A stretch of DNA of 64,000 nucleotides from CAWBLP01 sp963789495. Its GTDB lineage: Bacteria > Pseudomonadota > Alphaproteobacteria > Acetobacterales > Acetobacteraceae. Shown one piece after another: positions 9,217 through 18,296 of the stretch (positions are counted from its first letter, which is position 1; each line of letters starts with the position of its first letter). The position numbers were made by a program, and so were the translations under genes. The notes below the pieces were generated by a model. It made no database searches. It had not been told where the DNA came from and saw only the letters and a list, made by a program, of their open reading frames with translations. The stretch covers positions 310,001 to 374,000 of the forward strand of contig CAWBLP010000004.1 of assembly GCA_963789495.1 (NCBI GenBank), given 5' to 3'.

Positions 9217-9846
9217 ATGCCAGGAAAGATGCTGCTGCACTGGTCGCCACGCTCACCCTATGTGCGCAAGGTGATGATCGCGCTGCACGAGATGGGATTG
9301 CAGGATCGTGTCGAAACGGTGCGCACCGTGGTCGGCGGCACCACGCCGCATCTGGAACTCATGCGGGTCAACCCGCTTGGCAAGATTCCAACGCTGGAAC
9401 TGGGCGACGGCACGGTGCTGTACAATTCTCCGGTGATTATCGAATATCTGGATATGCTGCATCGCGGCCCGAAATTGTTTCCCGCGACGGGAGACGAACG
9501 CTTCACCGCGCTGCGGCGGCACGCGCTGGGCCAGGGCATGCTCGATGCCGCGCTGGCCAGCCTCGGCGAGCGCTTCCGTCCGCAGGAGCGGCAATCCCAG
9601 CCGCATCTCGAGCTGTGGCGCCTGAAGCTGCAGACTTGCGTCGACGCGCTGGAACACGAGGCGGACGTCCTGGCCGCCAGCGGCTTCACTATCGGCCATC
9701 TGGCGATCGGCGTGGCGCTAGCCTATCTGGATTTCCGCTTCGGCGACCTGGCATGGCGCAACGGCCATGACCGGCTGGCCGCCTGGCACGCAACATTCGA
9801 TGCGCGGCCGTCGGTGCGGGCGAACCCGCCGGTGGACGATCGGTAG
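9217..9846 (+). CDS. Glutathione S-transferase family protein
   Basis: A 209-residue GST-like protein. The N-terminal thioredoxin-like domain contains LHWSPRSPYVRKV (the active-site Ser/Tyr region), NPLGKIPTLEL with the cis-Pro and LYNSPVIIEYLD with the Glu-Ser-type glutathione contact. The C-terminal helical domain follows from about residue 85. The class cannot be fixed; such proteins conjugate glutathione or catalyse isomerisation and dehalogenation in catabolic pathways. The ATG at 9217 has GGAGGA upstream. Its gene lies between the hydrolase gene and the Liv transporter and converges on the unknown 226-residue gene, which begins the minus-strand side. Confidence 0.85.
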   Translation: MPGKMLLHWSPRSPYVRKVMIALHEMGLQDRVETVRTVVGGTTPHLELMRVNPLGKIPTLELGDGTVLYNSPVIIEYLDMLHRGPKLFPATGDERFTALRRHALGQGMLDAALASLGERFRPQERQSQPHLELWRLKLQTCVDALEHEADVLAASGFTIGHLAIGVALAYLDFRFGDLAWRNGHDRLAAWHATFDARPSVRANPPVDDR

Positions 9847-9852
9847 CGGCGA

Positions 9853-10533
9853 TCAGTCGGCAGCGGCAAGCTGCCCGGTGTCGGTGTCGGCGTCGATGAA
9901 CGCCAGCCGGTCGAACAAGCCGATCCGCACCGCGGCGCGATAGATCGCCGTCGCGAACCGAGGATTCTGAAAGACAGCAAACATGTCACGCGTGCTTTGG
10001 TGCGGCGCCAGCACCGTGAACTCCTCCAGCATTGTTTCGCCGAACGGCAGGGCCACGCCGCAGGTCATCACGCAATCATCCACGGCCTTCACCCGGCCGA
10101 CGAACATATCGCCCGGCTTTGCGCTGGCCTCGTGACCGAGATCCATCAGCCGAAACGTTGCGTCCTTCAGGACGTCGCGGATCAGCAGTCCGGCCGTGTC
10201 GTGCCGCTGTACCACATGCCAGGCGGTGAACCACGCCGCCTGCGCCGACCGCAGCATGATGTCCTCGTCGCTGCCCGGCGCGAAGTTCGTCTTACGGGCG
10301 TAGCGGTCGATCGCCCGCGTGCGGCCGTCCCTGCTGGTATAGACCGCGAGGTCGGCAACCATGCTGTACTGGTCCATGCTGTCCAGCATGAAGGTGCGCC
10401 CCTTTGCCAGACCCAACCGCCGCCCGAAGTCCAACATGATTTCGGTCGGCACCAACTCCAGCACGGCGCTATGGTGCGCCGTCGCGATCGCCCGCAGATG
10501 GCGATAGCGGCGGAGCTGGTCTTCCCGGTTCAT
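9853..10533 (-). CDS. Hypothetical protein of unknown family
   Basis: A 226-residue protein I do not recognise. It is soluble-looking, with no signal peptide or membrane helix. An N-terminal helical segment (REDQLRRYRHLRAIATAHHS) is followed by a mixed alpha/beta body. Conserved-looking motifs include EIMLDFGRRLGLAKGRTFML and CVMTCGVALPFGETMLEEF. It lies 69 bp after livF on the same strand and may be co-transcribed with the transporter, so it could handle the imported compound. That is context only. Confidence 0.6.
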   Translation of the reverse strand: MNREDQLRRYRHLRAIATAHHSAVLELVPTEIMLDFGRRLGLAKGRTFMLDSMDQYSMVADLAVYTSRDGRTRAIDRYARKTNFAPGSDEDIMLRSAQAAWFTAWHVVQRHDTAGLLIRDVLKDATFRLMDLGHEASAKPGDMFVGRVKAVDDCVMTCGVALPFGETMLEEFTVLAPHQSTRDMFAVFQNPRFATAIYRAAVRIGLFDRLAFIDADTDTGQLAAAD

Positions 10534-10602
10534 GGCACAAGCCTCTCCCCTGTCCGTTCACCGTCCAGGGCTAGACTAGCGCCTCGCCGATTCGCAACTC
10601 CG

Positions 10603-11298
10603 CTAGAAATAGTGCCAAAAATTTGACGCGCGGGCTTCTTCCGGCAGGCCATCGAACACGATCTGCCCGTTGTTCATGATGACCACCCGATCGGCGATGT
10701 TCATTGCCGCCGCAACGTTCTGTTCCACCAGGATCGCGGTCATCGCATGGGCACGACACACCTCCCGCACCTGCTGAAACATGCGTTCCACCAGATTAGG
10801 CGCCAGGCCGATGGACGGTTCGTCCAGCAGCAGGCAGCGCGGCGTGCCGAGGATCGCCAGCGACAGCGCCAGCATCTGCTGCTGGCCGCCGCTGAGGCTG
10901 CCGGCGCGGGTGGCGCGGCGTTCCTCCAGCACCGGAAACAGCTTGTAGACGTCGGCGATGTCGAACATCGCGCCGGCATGGACATTGCGCGCCGCCACCA
11001 CGTCGATGTTCTCCGCCACCGACAGATCGGGAAAAATACCGCGGCCTTCCGGCAGCAGACGCAGCCCCATCCCGACGCGCTGTGCTACATCCAGGCGGTC
11101 GATGCGCCGACCATCGAACTGCACGGTTCCGGCACGCAGCGGCAGCAGCCCCATCACCGCGCGCAGCGTGGTGGTCTTGCCGGCGCCGTTATGACCGAGG
11201 AACGCCAGGATCTGTCCCGGCTCCAGCGCGAAGGACACGTCGGAGATTACCGTCTTCGGCCCGTAGCCCGCGGTCAACCCGGACAATTGCAGCAGCAT
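10603..11298 (-). CDS. livF: Branched-chain amino acid-type ABC transporter ATP-binding protein LivF
   Basis: A 231-residue ATPase of a high-affinity branched-chain-type importer. Walker A is GHNGAGKTT (about residues 35-43), the signature LSGGQQQMLALSLA, and Walker B CLLLDEPSIGLAP, with the switch His after LVEQNV absent in this subfamily. It is the last transporter gene of the minus-strand unit livK-livH-livM-livG-livF; its ATG overlaps the livG stop by one base (TGATG). The substrate of this Liv system is not necessarily an amino acid. Linkage to amidohydrolases and oxidoreductases suggests an aromatic or other carboxylate. Confidence 0.92.
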   Translation of the reverse strand: MLLQLSGLTAGYGPKTVISDVSFALEPGQILAFLGHNGAGKTTTLRAVMGLLPLRAGTVQFDGRRIDRLDVAQRVGMGLRLLPEGRGIFPDLSVAENIDVVAARNVHAGAMFDIADVYKLFPVLEERRATRAGSLSGGQQQMLALSLAILGTPRCLLLDEPSIGLAPNLVERMFQQVREVCRAHAMTAILVEQNVAAAMNIADRVVIMNNGQIVFDGLPEEARASNFWHYF

Positions 11299-12062
11299 CA
11301 GATTGCCCCGCCGAAATAGATTTCCGCGAGCGCCGGATCGCTGATGATTTCCTGCGGCGAGCCCTGCGCCATCAGATGGCCCTGATGCAGGAACAGCACG
11401 TCGTCGGCGATCTGCTGCACCACGCGGGTGTTGTGTTCCACCACCAGCAGCGTCTTGCCGTCGGCCTGCAGGCGGCGCAGCAGGGCCATGATCGAGTCCA
11501 GCGCGCCGGCGGACAGACCAGATGCCGGCTCGTCCAGCAGCAGCAGTTCCGCGCCGGTCGCCAACACGCGCGCCACAGTCAGCAGCTTCTGCTCGCCGTA
11601 GGACAGATTGCGCACCAGTTCGCTGGCGCGGTCGGCAAGGCCGACATGATCCAGCACCTGGCGGGCTTCCTCGCGGCGCCGCCGCTGCCTGCGCGCGGCG
11701 TGCAGCGGGCGGAACAGGGCGCCAAGCGGTTCCTCGGCGAACTGGTCCTGCAGGCCGACCATGACATTGTCGAGCGCGGGCAGGTCCTGGAACAGGCGCA
11801 GGTTCTGGAAGGTGCGCGCCACGCCGGCACGCAGGATGGCCTGCGGTCGCAGCCCGGACAGTGTCTGGCCGCGGAACGTGACCACACCCTGATCGGCTTT
11901 CAGAAAGCCGGTGATGGCATTGAAGATCGTGGTCTTGCCGGCGCCGTTCGGCCCCACCAGGCAGGTGATGCGACCCTGCGCCACGGTAAAGCTGCAGTCG
12001 CGCAGCGCGTGCAGGCCGCCGAAGCGGTGATCCAGCCCGTCCGCCTGCAGGTACTCGGTCAC
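11298..12062 (-). CDS. livG: Branched-chain amino acid-type ABC transporter ATP-binding protein LivG
   Basis: A 254-residue ATPase with Walker A GPNGAGKTT, the LivG-specific long insertion after the first domain, signature NLSYGEQKLL and Walker B LLLLDEPASGLS. The start is taken as GTG 12062, which overlaps the livM stop (GTGA) and gives the normal length; upstream in-frame sequence is livM read in the wrong frame. It pairs with LivF to energise the LivHM permease. Confidence 0.92.
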   Translation of the reverse strand: MTEYLQADGLDHRFGGLHALRDCSFTVAQGRITCLVGPNGAGKTTIFNAITGFLKADQGVVTFRGQTLSGLRPQAILRAGVARTFQNLRLFQDLPALDNVMVGLQDQFAEEPLGALFRPLHAARRQRRRREEARQVLDHVGLADRASELVRNLSYGEQKLLTVARVLATGAELLLLDEPASGLSAGALDSIMALLRRLQADGKTLLVVEHNTRVVQQIADDVLFLHQGHLMAQGSPQEIISDPALAEIYFGGAI

Positions 12063-12925
12063 AGCCGCTCTCCTGCCAGGCCTTGCGGGCGGAACAGCAT
12101 GAACAGGATCAGCAGCACGCCGTAGATCAACTGGCGCGCCGCCGCGGCGATGGTGGTCGGGATTTCCACCAGCGACAGCATCTGCGGCAGCGCCAGCAGC
12201 AGGAACGGGCCGATGATCGAGCCAGCCAGCGTGCGCGCGCCACCGACGACCACCATGGTCAAGAGCAGGATCGACGCATCCAGATCGAAGGACGAGGGAT
12301 CGATGAAGCTGAGAAAGGTTGCGTACAATCCGCCTGCCACGCCGGCGAAGGCGCCGGCCATCGCGGCTGCCGAGACCTTCGCCCGCAGCACGTTCTTGCC
12401 GGCGGCGGCCACCGCCAGTTCGTCCTCGCGGATGGCGCGCAGCAGACGCCCGAACGGGGCGCGCATGATCAGGAAGAAGGCGAGGCATCCCAGCACCACG
12501 CCGACGGTGCACAGCGCGGTCAGTTGCGGTGTGGTCTGTAGGTCGTAGCCGAACACATCCGGCGGCGGAATGCCGGGCAATCCATTGGCGCCGCCGGTGC
12601 CCGCGGTCCAGTTGGTGAACACCGCGGTCGCCAGCAACTGGATGCCGAACGAGGTGACGACGAAGTAGTCGCCCGACACGCGCAACGACGGCAGCGTCAC
12701 GATGATGTTCAGCGCGATGCAGCACACCGCGGCGATCGCCAGCGCGAGCAGGAAGGGCAGCGGTTCCGGCGCCAGCAGGAAATGCGCGACGATATAGGCG
12801 CCGACGCCGAACACTGCCGCCTGGGATACCGAGAAGATGCCGGCGATGCCGACCAGCAGGTTGGTGGACAGGCCGAGCAGAACGTAGATTTCGGCGAGGG
12901 CGATGTAGCTGAACCAGAAATCCAT
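12059..12925 (-). CDS. livM: Branched-chain amino acid-type ABC transporter permease LivM
   Basis: A 288-residue inner-membrane permease with about nine hydrophobic helices. It has the LivM hallmarks LSTNLLVGIAGIFSVSQAAV, LPSLRVSGDYFVVTSFGIQ and the coupling-helix region RAIREDELAVAAAGKN. The ATG at 12925 lies two bases after the livH stop; an in-frame start further upstream would lie inside livH. It forms the membrane pore with LivH. Confidence 0.92.
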   Translation of the reverse strand: MDFWFSYIALAEIYVLLGLSTNLLVGIAGIFSVSQAAVFGVGAYIVAHFLLAPEPLPFLLALAIAAVCCIALNIIVTLPSLRVSGDYFVVTSFGIQLLATAVFTNWTAGTGGANGLPGIPPPDVFGYDLQTTPQLTALCTVGVVLGCLAFFLIMRAPFGRLLRAIREDELAVAAAGKNVLRAKVSAAAMAGAFAGVAGGLYATFLSFIDPSSFDLDASILLLTMVVVGGARTLAGSIIGPFLLLALPQMLSLVEIPTTIAAAARQLIYGVLLILFMLFRPQGLAGERL

Positions 12926-12927
12926 GG

Positions 12928-13794
12928 TCAGCGCGCCGCCGCGAACAGGCCGGTCGGCCGGAACAGCATGAAGATGACGAAGATGAAGAAGGTCACGCCG
13001 ATGCTCCACTCGCCGGGCATGATCAGCAACGACAGGTTCTGCAGTTCGGCGATGACCAGGGCGAGCAGGAAGGCGCCGCTGATGCTGCCGACGCCGCCGG
13101 CGATCATGGCGATCGTTGCCGTCAGGAGCGGCGTGATTCCGCCATAGGGTTGCAGACCGAGGTCGAGCGGCACGAGCACGCCGGGCAGTGCGACCACGGC
13201 GGAGGCGAGCGCCACCACCACGATATAGACGGATTGCGGGCGCAGCCGGGTGATCTGTGCCAGGAAGGGATTGGATGCGACGGCGCGGATGCGTTTGCCC
13301 AGGATGGTATAATGAGCGAACCAGACCACGCCGGCATAGGCGGCAAGATCGATGATGACGGTCAGGATCTGCGCCCAGGTCAGCCGCACATTGCCGCCCA
13401 GCAGGACCACGCGGGTGCTCCAGGCCAGCGGGAATTGCAGGATGTTCGGCGTGTAGACCGCGGCGATGATGTTCTGGATCACCGCCAGCATGCCCAGCGA
13501 GGCGATCAGCACCACCAGATGCGTCGCGCGCCGGCGTTCAAGCTGGGCATAGAGCAGCCCCTGGATCAGCCCGCCGGCCACCGCGCAGGCGATGATCGCG
13601 ATCAGGAAAGCCAGCGGCGCCGGCACGCCGTAGGTCACCAGCGACCAGGCGAGGTATCCGGCCAAGGTGTAGACGCCGGCATGCGCGACATGGAAGATTT
13701 TCGTGGTGGCATAGATCAGCGAGAAGCTGACCGCCACCACGCCCAGCGCGCAGCCGGTCACCAGGCCATTGACCAGCAATTGCAGCCACAACAC
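12928..13794 (-). CDS. livH: Branched-chain amino acid-type ABC transporter permease LivH
   Basis: A 288-residue permease of the LivH family. It starts at GTG 13794 with AAGGA upstream and opens with LLVNGLVTGCALGVVAVSFS. It contains multiple transmembrane helices and the conserved coupling region ILGKRIRAVASNPFLAQI. It follows livK by 28 bp and precedes livM by two bases, so all five genes form one operon. Confidence 0.92.
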   Translation of the reverse strand: MLWLQLLVNGLVTGCALGVVAVSFSLIYATTKIFHVAHAGVYTLAGYLAWSLVTYGVPAPLAFLIAIIACAVAGGLIQGLLYAQLERRRATHLVVLIASLGMLAVIQNIIAAVYTPNILQFPLAWSTRVVLLGGNVRLTWAQILTVIIDLAAYAGVVWFAHYTILGKRIRAVASNPFLAQITRLRPQSVYIVVVALASAVVALPGVLVPLDLGLQPYGGITPLLTATIAMIAGGVGSISGAFLLALVIAELQNLSLLIMPGEWSIGVTFFIFVIFMLFRPTGLFAAAR

Positions 13795-13822
13795 GGCGCG
13801 ACGATCCTTGGTGCTGGCTCGA

Positions 13823-14926
13823 TCAGTCGGCCTTGAGCTGCTTGAGGGTCACGTCCTTGCCGTCCTTCATCTCGTTGATATCGATGCCGACGGTGGCCGT
13901 GTTGGACTTGAACGTCAGCGGAATCAGCCCCTGGAACGTGCCGATCTTGAACAGCATGTCGTGCATGGCCTCGCCGGTGACCGGCTTCTTCTCCTGCAGC
14001 ACCTTGTCCAAGGTGGTCAGCACGACCTGCGCCGCGTTGTAGTACTGACGGGCGAAGAAATCCATGTCCGCGCCGTATTGCTTCTTGAAGTCGGCGGCGA
14101 GCTCCGGCGGTGCATCGATATGGATCTGGCTGTGGATGAAGCCCTGCGAGGACGGATCGGCGATGGTCGACGGATCGGCGAAGAAGGTCGTGCCGGCGAC
14201 AGTGAACTTCGCGCCAAGCTGCTTGTATTGCTGCGCCATCTGCAACAGGCCGGCAGTTATCGAGACCAGCATCACCTGCGGATCGGCGCTGGACAGTTTC
14301 AGCAGCGCAGGACGGTAGTCGGTCTGGCCGAATTGCGTTGGCTCCTGCGCCACGATGGTGCCGCCCGCCTCGGGGAAGTATTTCTGATAGTCGTCTCGGC
14401 CGGCGATGCCGGCGGCGTCGTTCTCGAACAGCACCACCGCCTTCTTCTTGCCCTCGGCGACCAGGTATTTGGACAGCACCTTGATCTCATCGCCGATCGT
14501 CGGCAGCGTATTGATCAGGTACGGCGACGCGGTCGCCAGCTTGTCGGCCTGCGCACCGGCGTTCACCAGCAACACCTTCTTGCGTGTGGCCAGCGGCGCC
14601 ATCGCGAGCGAGGGGCCGGAATAGCCGGTGAACACCACCGGCACATGTTGCAGGTCGGCGAGCTTGTTGAAGCTCAGCACCGACTGGTCGGGCTTCGCCT
14701 GATTGTCCTCGAACTGCACCTCGATCTTGTGGCCCTGCACGCCGCCCTTGGCGTTGGCCTGCTCGACCGCGAACTGGATGCCGCGCATTTCCTGGGTGCC
14801 GATCAACCCACCGGGACCGGTCAGCGGCAGGACAGCGCCGAACTGGATCGTCTGCGCCTGTGCTGCACTGCAAAAAGCTGCGGCCAGTGCGAACGCGGCC
14901 ACGCCGACACGAACGGTCAGCCTCAT
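13823..14926 (-). CDS. livK: Branched-chain-type ABC transporter substrate-binding protein
   Basis: A 367-residue periplasmic binding protein of the Leu/Ile/Val type I fold (Peripla_BP_6). It has a Sec signal peptide of about 24 residues ending in SAAQAQT, then the first strand IQFGAVLPLTGPGGLIGTQE and VQFEDNQAKPDQSV. It delivers substrate to LivHMGF. As first gene of the operon it probably carries the promoter in the 131-bp spacer shared with the divergent amidohydrolase gene. Confidence 0.9.
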   Translation of the reverse strand: MRLTVRVGVAAFALAAAFCSAAQAQTIQFGAVLPLTGPGGLIGTQEMRGIQFAVEQANAKGGVQGHKIEVQFEDNQAKPDQSVLSFNKLADLQHVPVVFTGYSGPSLAMAPLATRKKVLLVNAGAQADKLATASPYLINTLPTIGDEIKVLSKYLVAEGKKKAVVLFENDAAGIAGRDDYQKYFPEAGGTIVAQEPTQFGQTDYRPALLKLSSADPQVMLVSITAGLLQMAQQYKQLGAKFTVAGTTFFADPSTIADPSSQGFIHSQIHIDAPPELAADFKKQYGADMDFFARQYYNAAQVVLTTLDKVLQEKKPVTGEAMHDMLFKIGTFQGLIPLTFKSNTATVGIDINEMKDGKDVTLKQLKAD

Positions 14927-15057
14927 CGTTTGTCTCCCCCCAAGGTCGCGTGTGGCTTAGGCGGGGGATCGCACAGGGTCAAGGCAAGGCGCCGAAAGAA
15001 GGCCAGGTTGCCGGCACCTTCGGCCTTCGCTAGCGTTTTATCCGTGGAGGAAACCCG

Positions 15058-16128
15058 GTGAGCTTTGCGACCCTCGGTGCGATCGATTGCGACATCCATC
15101 CGGCCGTGCCGGGGATGCGCGCGCTGCTGCCCTATCTCGACGACCATTGGCGGGACCAGGTGGCGGTGCGCGGGATCGACGGTCTGGATGCGGCCAGCTT
15201 CCCGCCCAACATCCCCGCCAATGGCCGCCCGGACTGGCGGCCGCCATCCGGCAAACCCGGCTCCGACCTGGCCCTGCTGCAAACCCAGGCGCTTGGCCCG
15301 TTCAACACGCGGTTCGCCATCTGCAATTGCCTGTACGGCGCCTCCTCTGCCTTCAATGCCGATTTTGCCGCCGCCCTGTCGCGCGCCATCAATGACTGGT
15401 TGGTGGCCGAGTGGCTTACGCCGGAGCCGCGGCTGCGCGCCTCCATCGTGGTGCCGATCCAGGACACCGATCTCGCGGTGGAGGAAATCGAGCGACGCGC
15501 GGCCGACAAGCGGTTCGTGCAGATCCTGCTCCCCGCGGCGGGCGACGCGCCGTACGGCAAGCGGCGCTACTGGCCGATCTTCGCCGCGGCGGAAAAGCAT
15601 GGGCTGCCGGTCTGCCTGCATTCCGGCAGTACGTTCCGCCATCCCACCACGCACAATGGATGGCCATCCTACTACCTGGAAGATCACGTCGTGATGTCGC
15701 ACGCCCACCAGGCGCAGCTGCTCAGCCTGATCAGTGAAGGCGTGTTCAACAAGTTTCCCAAATTGACCGTGGTGCTGGCGGAAGCCGGCTTCACCTGGCT
15801 GCCGCAATTCATGTGGCGCGCGGTGAAGACCTGGCGTGCCATGCGGGCGGAAATCCCCTGGGTGGATCGCGCCCCGGCGGAAATCATCCGCGACCATGTG
15901 CGTTTCACCCTGCAGCCAACCGACGCGCCACCCGATGCACGCATGATGGAGCAGACGATCGAGCAGATCGGCAGCGACCGCTTCCTGCTGTTCTCGACCG
16001 ACTATCCGCATTGGCAGTTCGACGCGCAGGACGCCATACCGGCGGGACTGTCACCCTCACTGATTCGGCGGATGCTGCTGGATAATCCGCTGGAAACCTA
16101 CCCTCGTTTACGGGAGACGCTGCAATGA
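15058..16128 (+). CDS. Amidohydrolase family protein (PF04909 type), first of a pair
   Basis: A 356-residue TIM-barrel metal-dependent hydrolase or decarboxylase of the amidohydrolase-2 family. It shows the N-terminal metal motif DCDIHP (D-x-H), LPVCLHSGS in the middle and FSTDYPHWQFD near the end with the catalytic Asp. Relatives include aminocarboxymuconate-semialdehyde decarboxylase and gamma-resorcylate decarboxylase. It starts with GTG after GAGGAAACCC. Its stop overlaps the ATG of a paralogue (ATGA), and a Rieske gene follows. It is divergent from livK, suggesting import and degradation of one compound. Confidence 0.85.
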   Translation: MSFATLGAIDCDIHPAVPGMRALLPYLDDHWRDQVAVRGIDGLDAASFPPNIPANGRPDWRPPSGKPGSDLALLQTQALGPFNTRFAICNCLYGASSAFNADFAAALSRAINDWLVAEWLTPEPRLRASIVVPIQDTDLAVEEIERRAADKRFVQILLPAAGDAPYGKRRYWPIFAAAEKHGLPVCLHSGSTFRHPTTHNGWPSYYLEDHVVMSHAHQAQLLSLISEGVFNKFPKLTVVLAEAGFTWLPQFMWRAVKTWRAMRAEIPWVDRAPAEIIRDHVRFTLQPTDAPPDARMMEQTIEQIGSDRFLLFSTDYPHWQFDAQDAIPAGLSPSLIRRMLLDNPLETYPRLRETLQ

Positions 16129-17228
16129 GCCAGACGCTGCTGGATCGCGACGCACCGAACCAGGCCAGGCTGGGTGTGATCGATTGCGACGTGCATCACG
16201 CGATGCGTTCGTCGCGCGATCTGCTGCCCTATCTGCCGCAGCAATGGCGCGACCACCTGGTCAGCTATGGCTCGCGCCGGCCGACACCCTTCACCGGGTC
16301 GTCGCCGTTCTTCAAGGCCGCGCCGGCGTTGTCGCGCAAGGATTCCTGGCCGCCGAATGGCGGGCCGCCCGGGTCCGATCTGAAATTCCTGCAGGAGCAA
16401 CTGCTGGACCGCTACGGCATCGATTTCGGCATGCTGCATCTGTTGTCGCCCACCGGCATGGACCAGCGCAATCAGGACTTTGCCGTCGCCCTGTGCCGCG
16501 CCATCAACCAATGGCAGTACGAGGCGTGGACGCAGAAGGATCAGCGGCTGAAGGCGGCGATCGTGGTGCCCGGCGAGGATGCCGCCGCCGCGGTGGCGGA
16601 AATCGAACATTGGGCCGGCAACCCCGACTTCCGCCAGGTCTCCCTGGTCACCCACACCATCGAGCCGCTCGGCCGGCGTCGCTACTGGCCCATCTATGAA
16701 GCCGCGGCGGCGCATGGCCTGCCGATCGGCCTGCACACCTCCGGTATGAACGGCACCGCGGTGACGCCGGCCGGCTGGCCTTCCTATTACGTGGAAGAAC
16801 ACCACGAAGTGGCGATCAGCCAGCAGGCCCTGGTCACCAGCCTGGTGTGCGAAGGCGTGCTGGCACGCAACCCAACGCTGAAGATCGTCATCGTCGAATC
16901 AGGCCTGGCCTGGGTGCCCTCGCTGTGCTGGCGCCTGGACCAGCACTGGCAGCGCATGCGCAACGAGGTGCCCCACCTGAAGCGGCCGCCCTCCAGCTAC
17001 ATCCGCGAGCAGATGTGGTTCACCACGCAGCCGATGGATGAACCGGATGACCCGCAGCATCTCGCGGCGATCCTGTCCTGGATCGGCTGGGACCGCATCC
17101 TGTTCGCCACCGACTACCCGCACTGGGATTTCGACGACCCGGAGACGGGCGTGAAGGTGCGGCTGACCGAGCAGCAACGGCGCATGGTGTTCCGCGACAA
17201 TGCGCGCGCGGTCTATGGGCTGGGCTGA
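16125..17228 (+). CDS. Amidohydrolase family protein (PF04909 type), second of a pair
   Basis: A 367-residue paralogue of the preceding gene. It has DCDVHHAMRSSRDLLPYLPQ, LPIGLHTSGMNG and the C-terminal FATDYPHWDFDDPE motif; the metal-binding D-x-H and the catalytic Asp are present. The two proteins are similar throughout and translationally coupled, so they may form a hetero-oligomer or act on successive substrates. The gene ends in a region where the last codons plus stop are repeated (see the repeat at 17222), followed by the Rieske gene. Confidence 0.85.
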   Translation: MSQTLLDRDAPNQARLGVIDCDVHHAMRSSRDLLPYLPQQWRDHLVSYGSRRPTPFTGSSPFFKAAPALSRKDSWPPNGGPPGSDLKFLQEQLLDRYGIDFGMLHLLSPTGMDQRNQDFAVALCRAINQWQYEAWTQKDQRLKAAIVVPGEDAAAAVAEIEHWAGNPDFRQVSLVTHTIEPLGRRRYWPIYEAAAAHGLPIGLHTSGMNGTAVTPAGWPSYYVEEHHEVAISQQALVTSLVCEGVLARNPTLKIVIVESGLAWVPSLCWRLDQHWQRMRNEVPHLKRPPSSYIREQMWFTTQPMDEPDDPQHLAAILSWIGWDRILFATDYPHWDFDDPETGVKVRLTEQQRRMVFRDNARAVYGLG

Positions 17229-17264
17229 AACAGAGCTCGGCTGAAACAGCGTTGGGCTGAAACA
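17222..17264 (+). repeat. Triple 16-bp tandem repeat covering the amidohydrolase stop codon
   Basis: Three copies of (G/C)GGCTGAAACA begin at 17222, 17238 and 17254, a period of 16 bases. The first contains the stop codon of the amidohydrolase. It looks like slippage duplication of the gene end and lies in the short spacer before the Rieske gene. Confidence 0.7.
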
Positions 17265-17280
17265 AGGGGAACCGGACCGA

Positions 17281-17694
17281 ATGGCCAAGCACGTTGTTGC
17301 CACCGTGGGCGAGATTCCGCCGGGCCAGCGTAAGCTGGTCACGGTGCGCGGTCGGCAGATCGCGGTGTTCAATCTCGCGGGCGAGTTCTTCGGCCTGTTC
17401 AACCGCTGCCCGCATCAGGGTGGCCCGATGTGCGAAGGCATCCTGACCGGACTGATCCAGTCCGACGAGCCGGGCCATTACGAATACTCGCGTAAAGGCG
17501 AAATCCTGCGCTGTCCCTGGCATGGCTGGGAGTTCGATGTACGCACCGGCCAGAGTTTCTGTGATCCGTCGAAGATCAGCGTGCGGAGTTATCCAATCGA
17601 AGTCGCTCCCGGTCAGACTGTGGTGAAGGGGCCATTTGTTGCCGAAACCATACCGGTGATCGTGGAGGAGGAGTACATCGTAGTGGAGATGTAA
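17281..17694 (+). CDS. Rieske (2Fe-2S) domain protein
   Basis: A 137-residue single-domain Rieske protein. The cluster ligands are in CPHQGGP (Cys-x-His) and CPWHGW (Cys-x-x-His), with 38 residues between the two motifs, which is longer than in simple ferredoxins. No membrane anchor or oxygenase domain is present. Such proteins serve as small electron carriers or regulatory partners beside oxygenases or PF04909 enzymes. It lies 52 bp after the second amidohydrolase and is probably in the same operon. Confidence 0.85.
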   Translation: MAKHVVATVGEIPPGQRKLVTVRGRQIAVFNLAGEFFGLFNRCPHQGGPMCEGILTGLIQSDEPGHYEYSRKGEILRCPWHGWEFDVRTGQSFCDPSKISVRSYPIEVAPGQTVVKGPFVAETIPVIVEEEYIVVEM

Positions 17695-18296
17695 CCCATC
17701 ACTGATTGGCAATAACACGGCGTGAACAGGTAGCGAACGCCGGGTTGGTGCTTGAGCCTGCCATCCTGATGATCGAGCGTATTACGCACTGAGTCAGGTG
17801 CGATCATGGCCAATACTCGCTGAGTGCGCGAATCTCAAACTGGATAAGAAACAGAAATTCGGACGCCGGCGCCGTTTTCCACCCGATTGGTACGACTGAA
17901 GAATACGTAACGAAACTCGTCAGAATTTGCCCGTGAACGAAATCCGCGCGTTTGGGCTTTTTCAATGCGTTGCGGGGCATTCTTAAAAACGGATCCCGAT
18001 GCAATATTGCATCGATCCGGAATCGGTCTGGATTATGCCACTTCGGTGTTGAGTTCACATCCCCGTGAGTGGCATTGCTCGCGGGCCCGTGAGGAGCCGG
18101 GCATCGCCACACTGCCCAGAGCCCGCAGCCGCATTCAGCCCCAGCCGCCACCGTCGAACGCCAGCACGAGGCTGACCGCCGCCAGGCCGCGATAAACCGC
18201 GCCACCCGGCATCAGCACCGCTCGGCGAATGCTCATCTCGTAACGATTTACTTCACAACGGGGCGAACTGCGCCCTGATAGCAGGAAAATATACCC
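17695..18296. other. 602-bp intergenic region without a supportable gene
   Basis: The base composition is less GC-rich than its surroundings. Open frames on the minus strand are in part antisense and carry no motif or ribosome-binding site. It probably contains the promoter of the secreted hydrolase-like gene at 18297, whose AGGA ribosome-binding site is about 10 bases upstream of the ATG. No RNA gene or repeat was seen. Confidence 0.5.

Noticed and set aside
11298..12725. Long livG frame starting at 12725
   Set aside because: The upstream part is livM in another frame; GTG 12062 with a 4-base overlap is the natural start.
12083..15061. Gln/His/Arg-rich plus-strand frames opposite the Liv operon
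   Set aside because: Typical antisense composition of GC-rich genes; no motif or ribosome-binding site.
17804..18205. 133-codon minus-strand frame upstream of the secreted hydrolase-like gene
   Set aside because: Mixed composition with Trp/Cys-rich parts, no ribosome-binding site and no recognisable domain; treated as intergenic.
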